A DNA stretch of 64,000 nucleotides from Harpalus rubripes (GCA_963082715.1 OY720448.1:625001-689000); one strand, 5' to 3'; counted from the stretch's first letter, positions 21,986 to 33,559 are shown. A program made the numbers and translations. Notes: generated by a model from the sequence alone, not told the origin.

Positions 21986-22838
21986 AGGCAGTTGTATGTA
22001 TTTTATAGAAATTTCATACAGAAAGTTTCTAGCAAAAGAGCATACATTTCCAGTAAAATTATAACACAAACATACATGTCAATTGCACTTGACACTGACA
22101 CCTTTCAATCAGAATCAAATCAGAATTTTCTTAATATAGCAGCGAGTATAGCAGCGGTTTCCAGAGTTATAGTATAGCTGGCTAATTTATGATATTTAAT
22201 TTCTTTATAATTTTTTAACTCATTATCCATTTAATATGAAATATAAAATGCAGTTAAATCGTATAGAGAATCAAATATTCTTTAATATTTATAATAACAT
22301 TAAAAGTGGAAAAAATATATTTAACATTATTAAAAAAAAAAACTAATAAAATCTTCAAATGAGGGTACTTCCGGTTGACCAATTATAACTAAAATCTAAC
22401 CAGCTCTTTATATGGATGTAATGAAGAAGATTACTAAAGAATTATAATATTTGAAATTGTAGTATTAGTTATCGCAGACAAAATTTTTGTTACACACACA
22501 CACATAATCATCGTAAAAATAGTAATATCGTATTCTAGGGACTCTAAAATGTGCTTATACATCAAAAACTCAACACCGAATTTTTTGACCAAAGACAATA
22601 CCTTCCTTATCTAAATGTGACGAAAGGTAAAAATGCATCGCATTGAAATTAATGGTCCCCTATCAGTGTTTTAAGAATAGATTTCTTATCTCCTTAGATT
22701 ATAGGAACAACCCCTTATGCTTCAATAAAAAAATTATTTCTATTTGATGAACAAGTGTAACGTTTTCTCAAAACTTTTCTTATATATATATAGATACGTT
22801 ATCCTCATGAATCGAACTAAAATTTATTTTCTTTTCAG

Positions 22839-23222
22839 TTGCCACTGGGTGATCGACGCTTCGGCCATAACCACCCACCCTGTACAAATCACCATATACT
22901 TCACTCAACTCTACGTCATGAAGGGCCTAACGTTGACCTCCTACGTGGAGTACGGTGAAGAATGGGGCAAACAGCATCTCTTCTCCGTGACAGAGAAGAA
23001 CGTCACGACAACCACGTACCTTTCAAGCCAAACCAGCTACATGGTACTGGATTTCCAGCTTTCGGAACTGGAAGGGAATCATATTCGCGCGCTTTACGGA
23101 CTTATGGATGTTTATGGTTTTAATATTACGTATGAAATCAACCCGGTGTTGTTTCCAAATAGAACGTGCGGTGTGTTTCAGTGTAATTATCTAGGGAACT
23201 GCTATGCGGCTAAGGATATGTC
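22839..23222 (+). CDS. CUB-EGF protein, coding exon 2: rest of CUB, start of EGF-1
   Basis: Acceptor TTTCTTTTCAG ends at 22838 and donor GTAAGT begins at 23223. The 384-nt exon finishes codon 70, encodes residues 71-197 and gives two bases of codon 198 (phase 2 in and out). It opens CHWVIDA, the second conserved CUB cysteine and aromatic position, and the beta-sandwich continues to FNITYEI near residue 170. Only one CUB disulfide (Cys45-Cys71) is possible: the usual second pair is absent. From Cys180 an EGF module begins (Cys180, Cys185, Cys191). Sequons at Asn124, Asn165 and Asn177 fit extracellular glycosylation. GC content is clearly above the flanking introns. The apparent ORF start at 22744 is intronic read-through. 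Confidence 0.9.
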
Positions 23223-23263
23223 GTAAGTCATATTTTATTTTAATATGTTCGTTTAGTGTCCAG

Positions 23264-24075
23264 GGCCCCGATCCTTGAAATTTTTCGCATACGTAAGTGG
23301 AAGAGATGCGCATACGAACTGCATATTGGTATTATTGAAACGAAATCGTGTGGTCATAGGCGAATATTCCGTGCGCAATTACATCGCATGGGTATGAATA
23401 ACTTAGAAGTATCATTCGCACACGAAACTGTGTCTGTCACTGTTACTTATGTTTGGTGTATCAGTACTTAGATGATATAAATCAAATTATGTTTTTATAT
23501 AATTCCAGGTACGTTTCTTGATCTTATAATGTCAATTATAAATCTATAATCTCCATACACATATGTGTGCTCATGCATTAACAGAACGATGCAATGGATT
23601 GTTAGAAAGGAATTTTAGGTGCCTTTCAACGAGCTTTGCATTCCAAATTTGAAATAGTTAGCAAAATTAGAGTATTATTTATTACATAACACTTGCATAT
23701 TAATATTGCCATATTATGTACGTACATACTGTAAACTAAGAAAAATAATCCCTACTATATCAAATATATCATGTATATATAATAAATTTTGAATATTAAA
23801 TTTACAACACTTATGGCTTATGACAGCGTCGTTGACAGCTACGGCTGACAGCATTGGTTGACAGGTTGACAGTGACAGTTAAGAAACAATTATATGATGA
23901 AGCATTCACGTGGTACAAATGTTTCGTTTAGATTGGCTGCTTGATTTCGAGAATCGTATGCGTAGGCTTCGGCCGAGTTTCGTTTGGTATTCAAGAATAC
24001 CACTCATACGTACAGTACTGTTCGTGCACGAAACTAACCACACGAAAATTTCGCATGGTTTCAAGAATCGGGCTC
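23264..24075. mobile_element. MITE with CAG duplication, close to exon 2 donor
   Basis: Ends GGCCCCGATCCTTGAAA and GAGCCCGATTCTTGAAA (complemented), flanked by CAG at 23261-23263 and 24076-24078. Several internal TTTCGCAT/GTGCACGAAAC motifs recur in both orientations. It starts 41 bp after the exon 2 donor. A 3-bp duplication suggests PIF/Harbinger. Confidence 0.75.
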
Positions 24076-24123
24076 CAGTTGTACCAACAAGGTTTAAATT
24101 TTAAGCGTTTCTTAGACAAAAAT

Positions 24124-24510
24124 CTTGCGTGGCCAACACAATACCTCCCGCCATTTACAGCCCGAGTCACAAAAAAGATTAAAATAATCTTTATTTTTGG
24201 ATTAGCGAATTTTACTTTAATTTTGACAGTTTATTTCTTAAAATATAGTATAATCCAATCCAAGTAACTACATATTTTAAACCTCTCAACAGGATTAAAT
24301 CCCAATTACAGAATGGGTTCACATTCACACACATCCATGCCTTAGTGGGATACGAACCCAGAGCCCCGAGGGCACTGTAGACATGAAGCGTTGCTCTAAC
24401 CATTGAGCCACCGGAGCTATAATAAAATGAAGATTAAATTTTAAATACCGGGATAGAATATAATTCACTAATCCAAAAATGAGGATTAGCTTAAACATAT
24501 TTCTGAATCG
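24124..24510 (-). mobile_element. family D element containing a SINE (D3)
   Basis: Reads from GTGGCCAACACAATACCTCC CGCC through GGATTAGCGAATTTTAC and AATCCAATCCAAGTAACTA to the SINE, then out through TCACTAATCCAAAAATGAGG ATTAGC. D4 has the SINE at the same internal position and relative orientation. Confidence 0.7.
24276..24419 (-). repeat. SINE family 2 (tRNA head, LINE-like 3' tail)
   Basis: On the - strand: GCTCCGGTGGCTCAATGG (A-box), GGGTTCGTATCCCAC (B-box), then a short body and the tail TGTAATTGGGATTTAATCC TGTTGAGAGG. This tail resembles the 3' ends of non-LTR remnants at 37700 and 43436. Confidence 0.8.
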
Positions 24511-24607
24511 TTAATATTTATTAATCTTAATACATACCTACATACTTACTTATCCTGGAAACTATATTGAATTCCTTTTCTATTGTTCTATTTATTTTTT
24601 TATTTTT

Positions 24608-24929
24608 TAAACGTTACTAATATTAATTTGTAATGATTAGTTCTTTGATAGTGACATTTATCTGTCAGTTACATACATTTGAATAACTGCGTTTTGTTTT
24701 TTTAAAGCGTAGGTTCTGAGATTTAAATTATAGATAATTTTATAAATATACCCATAAAATATATAGAAAAAGTATTAATGTAAATCTATAGAAAATTATC
24801 CGATTTTTACCAAAATCTAATAGGCTCTTACCATTACAGAAAAAGTTCGAAATACAAGGTTTCAAAATTTTCTGAATGATAGTATTTGAGTTAGAGTGGA
24901 GGATCCACACATACATACACACACACATA

Positions 24930-24972
<43 letters not shown>

Positions 24973-25107
24973 ACAAATATGCACACAGACATAATCGTTA
25001 AAATTGGATTCTAGGGACCTTAAAACGTGGTCATTTACCAAAATCTCGAAATGCGATTTTTAGCACGATCCCTATACCTCCCTGACCAATGGTAGCGGGA
25101 GGTAAAA
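24608..25107 (-). mobile_element. family C element, reverse (C5)
   Basis: C body, CACATACA microsatellite (about 24905-24990), ATAATCGTTAAAATTGG, TTTTTAGCACGATCCC and GGTAGCGGGAGGTAAAAA. A deletion removes part of the body around 24795. Confidence 0.7.
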
Positions 25108-25729
25108 ATGCAAATCGAAATTTAATAGATAATTATATAATAGGTGATTTTGAAAGTTTTAAAAAAATTACATGGTTTGTTTACAAAGTTGTTCGTTGTA
25201 GCTTCGTTTTTTTTGTAAAAAAATTTACAATGTAGATCAAATATTCCAACAATTTATTTCCTAAAGTTCAGAAATGGCAAATTGGAGTAACTCTGCCAAT
25301 TACAGAAGTTGCGTAAACTGGAGCAGAAGTACAGTTCTAAATTTGGGGTTGAATACAATTTCGAATACCAATAAGGTTGGAAAATAAGCTACTTTGTTAC
25401 TAACTAATTTGAGGATCGTAATTCTGTGGCTTAATGCAAAAACAACCAATGTATAGTTTTGACTAAATCAAATCGATTGAATACTCGACTACAGAATAGT
25501 GAATGTCTATCTATAAAAGAATTGACATCCATTTATGTAATATGATTCATTCTATAGCGTCATTTTACAACGTAATTTTGCAATGCCGTTTTACAGCGTC
25601 ATTTTATAATAAATTATAAAACCTATTCAAATAGTGAGAAGTTTCTCAAAATTTCTTTCGGCTAGTTTAAAATACATCGCCTTTATTAATCGTGTAAGGT
25701 AGATTTTACTGTATGCTCTGTATTTTTAT
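25108..25729. other. intronic sequence, no feature recognised
   Basis: Very AT-rich. No ORF, repeat end or conserved-looking block seen. Confidence 0.4.
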
Positions 25730-26076
25730 GAAATGGAAATAGGCCTTATGCATCGCCTGACATTAACTAGGACGGAGAGGATACATCTTCTCCGAAGATT
25801 CTCTTCTTCTTGCCAGAGGAAAAACTGTTCGCAAAAACTGGCACAAAAGAGGCCTATCTAAATAGTATTCATCCAAAAAATTGCACAGTTTATAGCAGTT
25901 GGTGTTGCCTTAGCCAGATCTTCTCTCGTGCATTCATCTTCTAAGTTGGCGCACGTGAGCAAGTGGGCCATTGTTTGTTCTTGACCACAATTACATAAAG
26001 TGGGTTCTGCTTGGTACCCCCAGTTGAACATGTTTACTGCACATTTTCCTAATTGACTTCGTAGACCTATTTCCAT
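25730..26076 (-). pseudogene. non-LTR retrotransposon ORF2 C-terminal zinc-knuckle fragment
   Basis: The - strand encodes SQLGKCAVNMFNWGYQAE, then CNCGQEQTMAHLLTCANLE and CTREDLAKATPTAINCAIFW. This matches the C-terminal CxCG..QTMxHLLxC...C motif of many insect non-LTR retrotransposons, which lies after the reverse transcriptase. Only the last ~70 residues are recognisable; there is no RT domain here. It is dead and probably 5'-truncated. Confidence 0.75.
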
Positions 26077-26215
26077 AATTTCTAAATTTAACTATTTATA
26101 TGGTTATAACAACAAGCTCAGCTAACTCACTCCATGTGGTCCGGATGCGATATTTCGCTATCGAAATTCACTTCAGTATCTAAGGAGTGAGAAATATTTG
26201 TTGTAATGTTTTATA

Positions 26216-26918
26216 CAGAATGTCTCACAACTCGCGCCCCAGAGCGAATGAGGAAACACGAGACTGCACTCGGATGTGTAATTACGAAGAAAAAAAAATC
26301 TAGCTTAAATATATTCGAGAAAAGACGTCTTAAAATTAACCAATCAGAGACCTACACCTTTAACGTGTGTTTGCCGTAATTTTAAGTTACTATGGTTTTA
26401 TACAAATCAAATCTTTAAAATGTGTGGGCGACTGTAGTTTTCGAAAAATGTCAGTGTTACTTAGAAATGATTATAATTTTCGGAGAATGTGGACGTAACG
26501 CCAGAGAGGCAGCACGAGTCTATACGGAACGTTTTTCCGGATAGATATCTTGCGGATCATAAAGTGATATTGAGAGCCATCGCAAGGACGCATGAGACCG
26601 GCCAAGTTATGCCAGATCAAATGACAATAATTAACACATTTTACACAGCTGCTACAACAAGTTGCACTATACGATATAAATGATGATCTCGGATGACACC
26701 TTCGCTAACCTAAATTTGTTGACAGTCAAAAGTCAACTCTAAAGTGTCAGAATTACAGTCAAACAAATTTTGTAACTCACTAGTAGTATTAGTAGGATTA
26801 AAAAGTTTTGTAACTCCGTTATGCAAGCAGCCGCAAATTATTTTCTTCTATTTGTTGGCAATCTATTGTCGTCGGCAAGTGTCAGTTTCGTCTGGGGCGC
26901 GAGTTGTGAGACACTCTG
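26216..26918 (+). mobile_element. TA-duplicating transposon with CAGNNTGTCTCACAACTCG ends, copy 1
   Basis: Inverted ends CAGAATGTCTCACAACTCG and CAGAGTGTCTCACAACTCG (complemented) continue into CGCCCCAG. TA flanks at 26214-26215 and 26919-26920. Length 703 bp with a ~70-codon ORF remnant. Copy 2 at 61404 is in the opposite orientation. Confidence 0.85.
26463..26683 (+). pseudogene. DUF4817-like helix-turn-helix remnant, copy 1
   Basis: Translation includes IIFGECGRNAREAARVYTER across a frameshift, then FPDRYLADHKVILRAIART and HETGQVMPDQ. Insect transposon ORFs with a DUF4817 domain have this GECxxNAREAxxLYxERFP...H layout at their N-terminus. The frame breaks near 26524 (compare 61709-62014). 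No catalytic domain follows before the TIR, so it cannot encode a transposase. Family assignment is from memory of the motif. Confidence 0.65.
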
Positions 26919-26974
26919 TATGTTTATTGCGTATTAATTATTTATATTATGTATATGGTTTGGACACGAATAAT

Positions 26975-27019
26975 ACATACATACATACATACATACATAA
27001 AATCACGCATTTCCCATTT
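26975..27019 (-). repeat. 45-bp retrotransposon tail insertion with 11-bp duplication
   Basis: CATA repeats plus AAAATCACGCATTTCCCA are the complement of the LINE 3' end at 36640-36750. ACACGAATAAT flanks it at 26964-26974 and 27020-27030, as expected of a target-primed, severely 5'-truncated insertion. A (TAA)n run follows at 27025-27090. Confidence 0.7.
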
Positions 27020-27030
27020 ACACGAATAAT

Positions 27031-28075
27031 AATAATAATAATAATAATAATATTAATAATAATAATATTATTAATAATAATAATAATCATTTTTAGGAAG
27101 TTGTTTTTCATTATGCCAAAAGTAAAGAAATAGAAGCTAAATCTAGACTGGAAGATGACCTCTAAAATACCGGTCGATCTATTATCATCACTTATTTGGC
27201 GAACAGTTTTTAAAGTTTTAATCTAGCCGACATAATTTTGTAGAAATTTCAAACCATTTGTGTAGATTTTATAATTTGTTGTAAATGTAAACCGGCTTAA
27301 TTATTATGAGTTTGAGCTCGTATATACTTTTTAATTTTAAAAAATTTTAAACCCTCTGGCGTTGAGTAATTAATTCAATCAACCATTAATTCCAAAATGA
27401 AAACTTTAGTTTGAATATCATTTCCCACAAATAAAAATACATCCTATTCGGAATCATATTAAACGAATTACGCTGGTTTGTGTAAAATTACCCGGAACAT
27501 ATAAATGTCTATCAAAGCTAAATGAACTCTCGCAGGGACATACCGGGCGCGAGTACAAATTACCGGCACCGGATGTGCTCTGTAAAACAAATTTTACTTC
27601 CGCTTATTTCTTTGTTCCTCCGCCACGACCTTACAAAAGAACAGGCACACAAGTTAATAACAGCCGTGCGAAATATTTTACATCTTCAGGATTTTTTGTT
27701 TGTTGAGAATTATTGTCGGCTCGCGCTGATCAAAGGAGATTATTTTCTTAAATACAAAACAAAGAAATAAGTATCTCATTTAAAAATTTATGAAGGAAAC
27801 AATGTTGTTGTGTTTTCTTTGTATATCTTTTTACAGTATTTTAATATATACATTGTTGTTTTATGATTTTAACGGCTTTGAGATTCGTAAACAAATAATG
27901 ATGATAATTTTACGTTAAAAAATAACAATTTATTTAAGAAGGAAACTGCTTTGAATATATTTAAATTAAAATTCTAATTGTTATTCAGATTAGACGAAAG
28001 CCGTGTGGAATTATTTCAAACGGCATACGGCTTTCGACAAACTTGTTAACTTAACAATATTTCCTGAAAATTGTA
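27031..28075. other. intronic sequence; one short hairpin
   Basis: 27520-27690 is moderately GC-rich and not repeated in the window. CGAAAGCCGTG and CATACGGCTTTCG (about 27996-28040) form a hairpin. The ORF 27522-27770 has no domain. No exon in phase with the CUB-EGF gene was recognised. Confidence 0.35.
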
Positions 28076-29025
28076 TTCTAGTGCCTAACAATGATTGTTA
28101 ACGTAACAATAAATTGTCAATCTCCATTCTACATCTATCGGCGAAAAAATGTGGCCGATTTGTATTTAACAATTGTTAATTTTGAAATTTGAAAATGTCG
28201 AACGCAATTTTTTTGCTGGTAGAACGTTACAAAGTTTTTAAGACGAATAAGAGTTTTTTTCTTTACGTATTATTGTAAATAGATTTATAGATTATAGCAT
28301 TTTATACTATGCAGATATTTTTATTAAATTTAGCAAAATATGGTGAATTTTTGTGGTTAAAAGGGAAAATAAATCTGACGAATTTTGTATCAAGATATAG
28401 ATCCAAAATTCTTCCAGTTATACATTTGATAAGATTTTTTTTTAAATAAAAGTTAAGTAATGTTTGAAAACATTTGTCCAATAATAAATGGTCGCAAAAG
28501 TAATATTAATTGAATCCAAATGTTGATCGTTGATTGCAAGAACCGTTGATTGCAACAATGAATTTATATTTTACATTCTATTTTATTTTTAATACATAAA
28601 GCACAACGACTGAAGTATCAGTCACGTATATTACTATAATATAATATTGACGCACCAGAACGGAACAAAATTTGCACAATTAAAAACAGAGAAAATATAA
28701 TGCAACAATTGAAATCACATTCACTGTACATTGTATAGAAAATATCATAATTTAAATTGCTTGAATTATTGAATTGACAGATATTATTAAAGGTCGAACA
28801 TACTGATAATAAATATTCCTAAATTTAACTAGAAATAAAACAGTTCGTAGTACAATTAAAACACTTCATGTCACTATTTCTAACAATATTATTCAAACAC
28901 AAAAATTGTTATCTGTTTTTAGCAATGTGGCCACCTAAGTACCAAACCGTTACAAAATTGTTAAGCTCCTTGTTAAGAGACTTTATTTTGTAACAATATT
29001 GATAAGTTAACAATGGGCACTAGAA
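28076..29025. mobile_element. TIR element with TTCTAGTGCC ends, TA duplication
   Basis: Ends TTCTAGTGCCTAACA and TTCTAGTGCCCATTG (complemented), flanked by TA at 28074-28075 and 29026-29027. Both subterminal regions contain TTGTTAAC and TAACAAT motifs. No ORF in 950 bp. Confidence 0.65.
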
Positions 29026-29264
29026 TAAAGCTGATTAGCGCATACCAAATATCTTGGTTCGGTTGCTATGGTTACGTCTCTTTGTTTTACATTTATTTAT
29101 TTCTGAATTCGCGTTTGATGTTTTGAAGTTTTTAACACTTTGGAGTTTTCTGTTAACTTTAAGTTTATCTAAATAATAATATATTACTTAGAAAATTAAC
29201 TAAATAACATTTTGTAGAGAAGAATATCAAGTGACCATGAAAATAAAATAAATAATTAAATATA

Positions 29265-29430
29265 TCATCACGGCATATTATTCATTGCTGGGTGTGCCAA
29301 TCTACTTTGTAATGATGATGACATATTTGAACCGTGCGGGGCGTTAACCAGGCGTTACCTCACGGGTACTCATTGCTGGCATGGAGAGTGCCCCACAGGC
29401 GTCAATTTTGTGCCATTTAAAATTCGAAAT
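29265..29430 (-). repeat. SINE family 1, 3' part
   Basis: ATCATCACGGCATATTATTC through GTGTGCCAATCTACTTTG, TACCTCACGGGTACTCATTG and GGCGTCAATTTTGTGCCATT. The tRNA-like head is missing. Confidence 0.75.
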
Positions 29431-29441
29431 ATGAAGTGACA

Positions 29442-29780
29442 ATGAAGATAGATATGAAGTGTAAGCCACCAGAAATAAGGGAACTTGCTAATGATACAGT
29501 GGGCCAGTTATTACGAAAAAAAGCAAAAGAAAGAAATAAATGCTGTCATTATAAACAATTTATTTATTTGATGGTATATGATAAAAGTTATAATCAATCA
29601 ACATTTTTTGTTTGATTTCTAAAATCTTGTTGGAGAAAGTAGTCTACAACACGTTTGGAATGGCATAATCCACACTCGCAAACCGCAGTCCTCGCCTTCA
29701 GCTCTGACCACAAATTTTTGCTCGTGTGGAATATGGGCCATTCCATTACTTGTTGTAGAATATACTTATTATTAGTATAA
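29442..29780. other. two weak transposase-like remnants
   Basis: A 57-codon + strand ORF (29442-29615) contains PPEIRELANDTVGQLLRKKA, faintly like the N-terminus of tyrosine-recombinase-like proteins known from insects. The - strand at about 29640-29760 reads MEWPIFHTSKNLWSELKA, faintly like the C-terminal DWP..NPIENLWSELK motif of Tc1 transposases. Both are short and uncertain. Confidence 0.25.
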
Positions 29781-30304
29781 AATCCTTCCTTTCACCAAGT
29801 ACAATATAATTGTGGTTAAGTACCTTAACACCCTTATAATACCCATCTCTTTCTGAAACCTCGTATTGTTATAAATGTAATTTTGCGTGATGAACTCCTC
29901 TTCAAGTTGTCGACTGGAGGCTCCACTGTAGAGCAACGGTTGCCCTATATCACAATACGGACGACGGACCGTCCGGCATTGTGTCCGTTGCTTGCTAATT
30001 TAATTGCGCTTAAAATGAAACGAATGAAGTTGACAGCCCTGCTACTGACACTTGCTTTTGCTTTCGTCCGCACCCAACAAAACTAACTAACCGGAAGAGG
30101 CGCTAATTTGGATTTGGATTTTTACATATTTGATTATAAATAATTACGCCATGACAATGAGAATGACCAATTTGTTATTCATGAAAGGTTTTGTAAATTC
30201 ATTTTAATTCAATTCTGACGATACATATTTTGGAAATGATAAAACGTATGTAGCAATAGTTTTGAGAAAAATTTTTCCCTATAATAAGATCTATAATAAG
30301 CTAT
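29781..30304. other. intronic sequence with an unassigned short ORF
   Basis: 29883-30086 could encode 67 residues whose last third looks like a signal peptide (MKLTALLLTLAFAFVRTQQN) but the reading frame stops immediately after it. No splice donor context was recognised, so I do not call a gene. Confidence 0.3.
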
Positions 30305-30307
30305 AAT

Positions 30308-31344
30308 GGGGTGTATTCTGTAAAAAAATGTTAATTTTAACATGCCTTTAAAAAACTATATTTGAACATGACTGTTAACAATAAATTCATTTTTTGGTAT
30401 TCTCTGCGAGACAATTTGACACTGCTGTTAAAATCATAAATTTTAACATATCTGTTAAACACTAGAATGAAGTGATCAACAAGATAGAAAAAAAGGCACG
30501 TCTTTACTAAAGTCATGTAGTTAGTAACCATAACACAAATAAATAAACATGACAAAAAGAGTAAACAACTGCCAGTTTATGTGTCACTTTGAAATTTTAG
30601 AAAACGAATCTGTCACTTTAAAATTTTAGAAAAACGAATGGAAATAATGCTTCGGAAAATAAATAAAAATCTGCTGCATAATCATGTCTCATTTTTTAGG
30701 TTCTATATTAAATATTACATTGAAGTTGTAAATTATTAAATCATCATTAGGTGTGTAAAATTTCTTCTTCTTGATCCTCAGAATTGACAATCCAAAATGT
30801 TAAGTTACGTTGGTTTGACGAACAAGACAGGAATAAACAATTTTAACTGCATTTAATACCTACATTATAATAAAGAACTATGTTTGACGATATGTCTAAA
30901 TCGCGCACTCGGTATACCTTCAAAGGTTCAGTTGTGAATCTTTGTCGAATTATGTTCAATAAATATTCCTACTGGCATCACGCTGTAATATACAAAGACA
31001 TACGATGGAACGGGTGACCGTTATTAAATAAAATACTTCGTAAAACAGTTGTATATTTTATTAAATATCACCTAGATATTTTTTATATTCATCCATGGTA
31101 ATTTTCATTCATTAGAAGTGCAACATATTCAAATGCTGTGATAATTTTATTGTATAAACAGATGTTAAAATTTTAAATGCATCGATTTGACTGACGTTAA
31201 AATATACAATTTTAACACCTAATTTTAACACGGGTGTTAAAATTTTAACAGAATTGATAGTTACAGAATAGAAAATATATTCTAGCAGCAAGTTTATTTT
31301 AACATACTGTTTAAAATTAACAGTTTCATTACAGAATACACCCC
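30308..31344. mobile_element. twin TIR element, copy 1 (AAT duplication)
   Basis: Ends GGGGTGTATTCTGTAA (left) and GGGGTGTATTCTGTAATGAA (right, complemented); AAT at 30305-30307 and 31345-31347. The subterminal region is rich in TTAATTTTAACA and TGTTAAAATT motifs on both strands. 1,037 bp, closely similar throughout to 37767-38820. ORFs 30337-30555 and 31112-31417 (-) have no domain. Confidence 0.85.
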
Positions 31345-31429
31345 AATAAGATCTAATCCAGTTGTCACTGGTTACAATAAATACATAATAATATGTATTT
31401 TGTCGTCTTTTCAACACGTACCTGAGTTA

Positions 31430-31925
31430 TACGAACCCTAACAACTATATGTTGGACACTTGGTGATTTAAATATCTATTTATATTAATAATGATATTAC
31501 TTTATATCAATTGTTGTTACATATATCTAAAGATAGATTTGTAATGAAGCAATTTATAAAAGAAATCATAAATTTATCAACACAATTGAATTATAATCTA
31601 ATTTGTAACAAAAAACTTCAAAATCAACTGACAACTATATGTTCGGACACTAACAGTTTTAAGCAATTTAATAAGGATAACACATTCTATAGCTTTTATG
31701 ACTGCCTGATTTCTCAAAAGCATATTAAAAACATGCTTTTGACATTCATCCAATGCAAATGTATCCCATATATCTAATAGTTTTATCCGGATTCTGGAAT
31801 TATGCATTGAGGTTTGTTCCTCAGGAACTGTTTCAGCTTGTCATATTGTTTCAATAATATTGAGGTCAAGACTGCTTGAAAACTAATCTAGTACATTAAT
31901 ATTATAATTTTCAAATCATTTTTCA
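31430..31925 (-). pseudogene. Tc1-like transposase C-terminal remnant
   Basis: The - strand reads FENYNINVLD, a stop, then SSSLDLNIIE, equivalent to the WP-SPDLNPIE motif that includes the last catalytic acidic residue of Tc1-type DD34E transposases. The helical C-terminus ending NQAVIKAIECV follows. Multiple stops. The probable element end, reading CCGAACATATAGTTGT, lies at about 31630-31645, and a related end at 31430-31455. Not functional. Confidence 0.6.
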
Positions 31926-32006
31926 ATATTTATTGCAGTATGAGAAGAAACACGCACATATACTCACATGCACACACACACACACATGCACACACACACA
32001 CACACG

Positions 32007-32038
<32 letters not shown>

Positions 32039-32160
32039 CACACAAACACAAACACACACACACACACACAAAATGTTAAAATTGGATTCTAGGGACTTTA
32101 AAACGTGGTCATTTACCAAAATCTCAATATGCGTTTTTTAGCATGATTCCTATACCTAAA
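31926..32160 (-). mobile_element. family C fragment with CA microsatellite (C6)
   Basis: CA-rich tract (about 31950-32075), then AAAATGTTAAAATTGGATTC, TTTAAAACGTGGTCATTTAC and TTTTTTAGCATGATTCC. The hairpin end is truncated and the body beyond the microsatellite is replaced by unrelated sequence. Confidence 0.65.
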
Positions 32161-33015
32161 GTAAAAAACAAGGTCGCATTGAAGATGTGTTGTAAAACTA
32201 GATTTCTTATCTCAACAACTCCTTATGTCAATGTTCCAATAAAAAATTATTTCCATTTGATGAAGAGCTTTAATTTTTCTTGATATAAATATATATTGGA
32301 CAAATCTCTGAAATAAGATTTCCGAGCTCAATATTCGTATTAACTCTAATTTGATATACGATCCGAGTTCCGGGTTCCTAATCAAGTATTCTGTACAATT
32401 TAAACAATTTCCCTAATACTACCCTGGGTACAATGTACAAGGGTTCAAAGGTTGTCGCCAAATGAAGACAGATTGCTGAAGGATCGGTCCTAGAATATTT
32501 CAGCACTTCAAGAGAAATTTATACAATAGTTAGTTTGCTGTTACAGTTGAAGACATCTTGGCAAAAATGACCATAGTCCAAATACTGTAAAAATGAGTTA
32601 CATACGGTGACATGTACTTGGTAAAACTGTTTTTCGCAAAAAAGTATCTTACAAGTTATTACATTTTAAAATTTGAGCGTTTCTTCCAAAACGTCTTATA
32701 AAAATGTCTTAATTATTTTATAATTACTGATTTCATTAAATTATTTACCAGTAATTAAAGATTCATTTACCATAAATATTAACAATTAAATATCAATTAT
32801 AAACTGATATTCTATGAAAGTTAAACAATACGACTTTTTGAATTTTATGTGTTGTTTAGCAAGGCACTCTATAAAAAGCTAATGACGGATATTTTATTTT
32901 CTGTTTTTAATTCTGAATGTTTTTGTATTTACACTTTTGTTCTAAAATTAATAAGACAGAAATTATAGCCATAAGAATATTTTATCATTGTATTTCTTAT
33001 AAAATTTATATAAAA
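32161..33015. other. intronic sequence, no feature recognised
   Basis: AT-rich, no ORF, no repeat end seen. Confidence 0.4.
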
Positions 33016-33019
33016 AAAA

Positions 33020-33278
33020 TATATCATCACGGCATATTACCCATTGCTGGGTGTGCCAATCCGCTTTGTATGCAGATATCGGTAATGATGATGACATTTG
33101 TACCGTGCGGGTGTTTACCAGACGTCACCTCACGGGCACTCATTGCTGGCGTGGAAAGTGCACCACAGGGGTCAATTTTGTGCCATTTAAAATTTGAAAT
33201 ATTTGGCGTCGGTCGGGATCGATCCCGGTTCCCCAGATTCGCGACCAGACACTCAGGCACGCAGCCACGAGACCCCAT
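33020..33278 (-). repeat. SINE family 1, full-length copy
   Basis: Complement of 16643-16904: tail ATATATCATCACGGC at the left, body with ACGTCACCTCACGGGCACTC, and a tRNA-like head with GGGATCGATCCCGG at the right. Interrupts nothing recognisable. Confidence 0.85.
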
Positions 33279-33559
33279 GGGAATTTCTTATGATCCATAA
33301 AAAGTAGCGAATCGGTCAAATGCCTTATAATTGAAAGTTGAATTTTTTCAAGGGGTGTAAAGCTGCATGTATTCCCCCCTTTCATGTACAAAAATAAATT
33401 GCTAGATCATATAATATTTCAGAAAACAGAATATATTTAACGGAGAGTTGACTTACCTGGATAAACTGTCTAAACCCAAACAATATGACGCGACTATTAC
33501 ACAGAGTTGCCGGTTTGCCAGTTGTCGCTACAGGTCATGAAACATTAACTATGTAAAAT
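33279..33559. other. unassigned
   Basis: No feature recognised between the SINE and the D element. Confidence 0.35.

Larger units (their letters stand above)
20840..22630 (+). mobile_element. family A element carrying two insertions (A6)
   Basis: Terminus TCTGATGTGGCCAGCACAT, then insert F, then CCTTCCGTCAATTTTGC, then insert G, then the A body, a very short CA tract (22493-22508), ATCATCGTAAAAATAG and the hairpin end GGTGACGAAAGGTAAAA. Removing F and G restores the order seen in A9. Confidence 0.8.

Noticed and set aside
22744..22838. Upstream in-frame ATG before exon 2
   Set aside because: It lies in the intron: the polypyrimidine tract and AG at 22837-22838 mark the acceptor, and splicing from exon 1 is what completes the CUB cysteine pair.
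29883..30086. Small secreted protein with signal peptide
   Set aside because: The hydrophobic stretch is at the C-terminal end of the ORF, followed at once by a stop, with no splice donor or homology.
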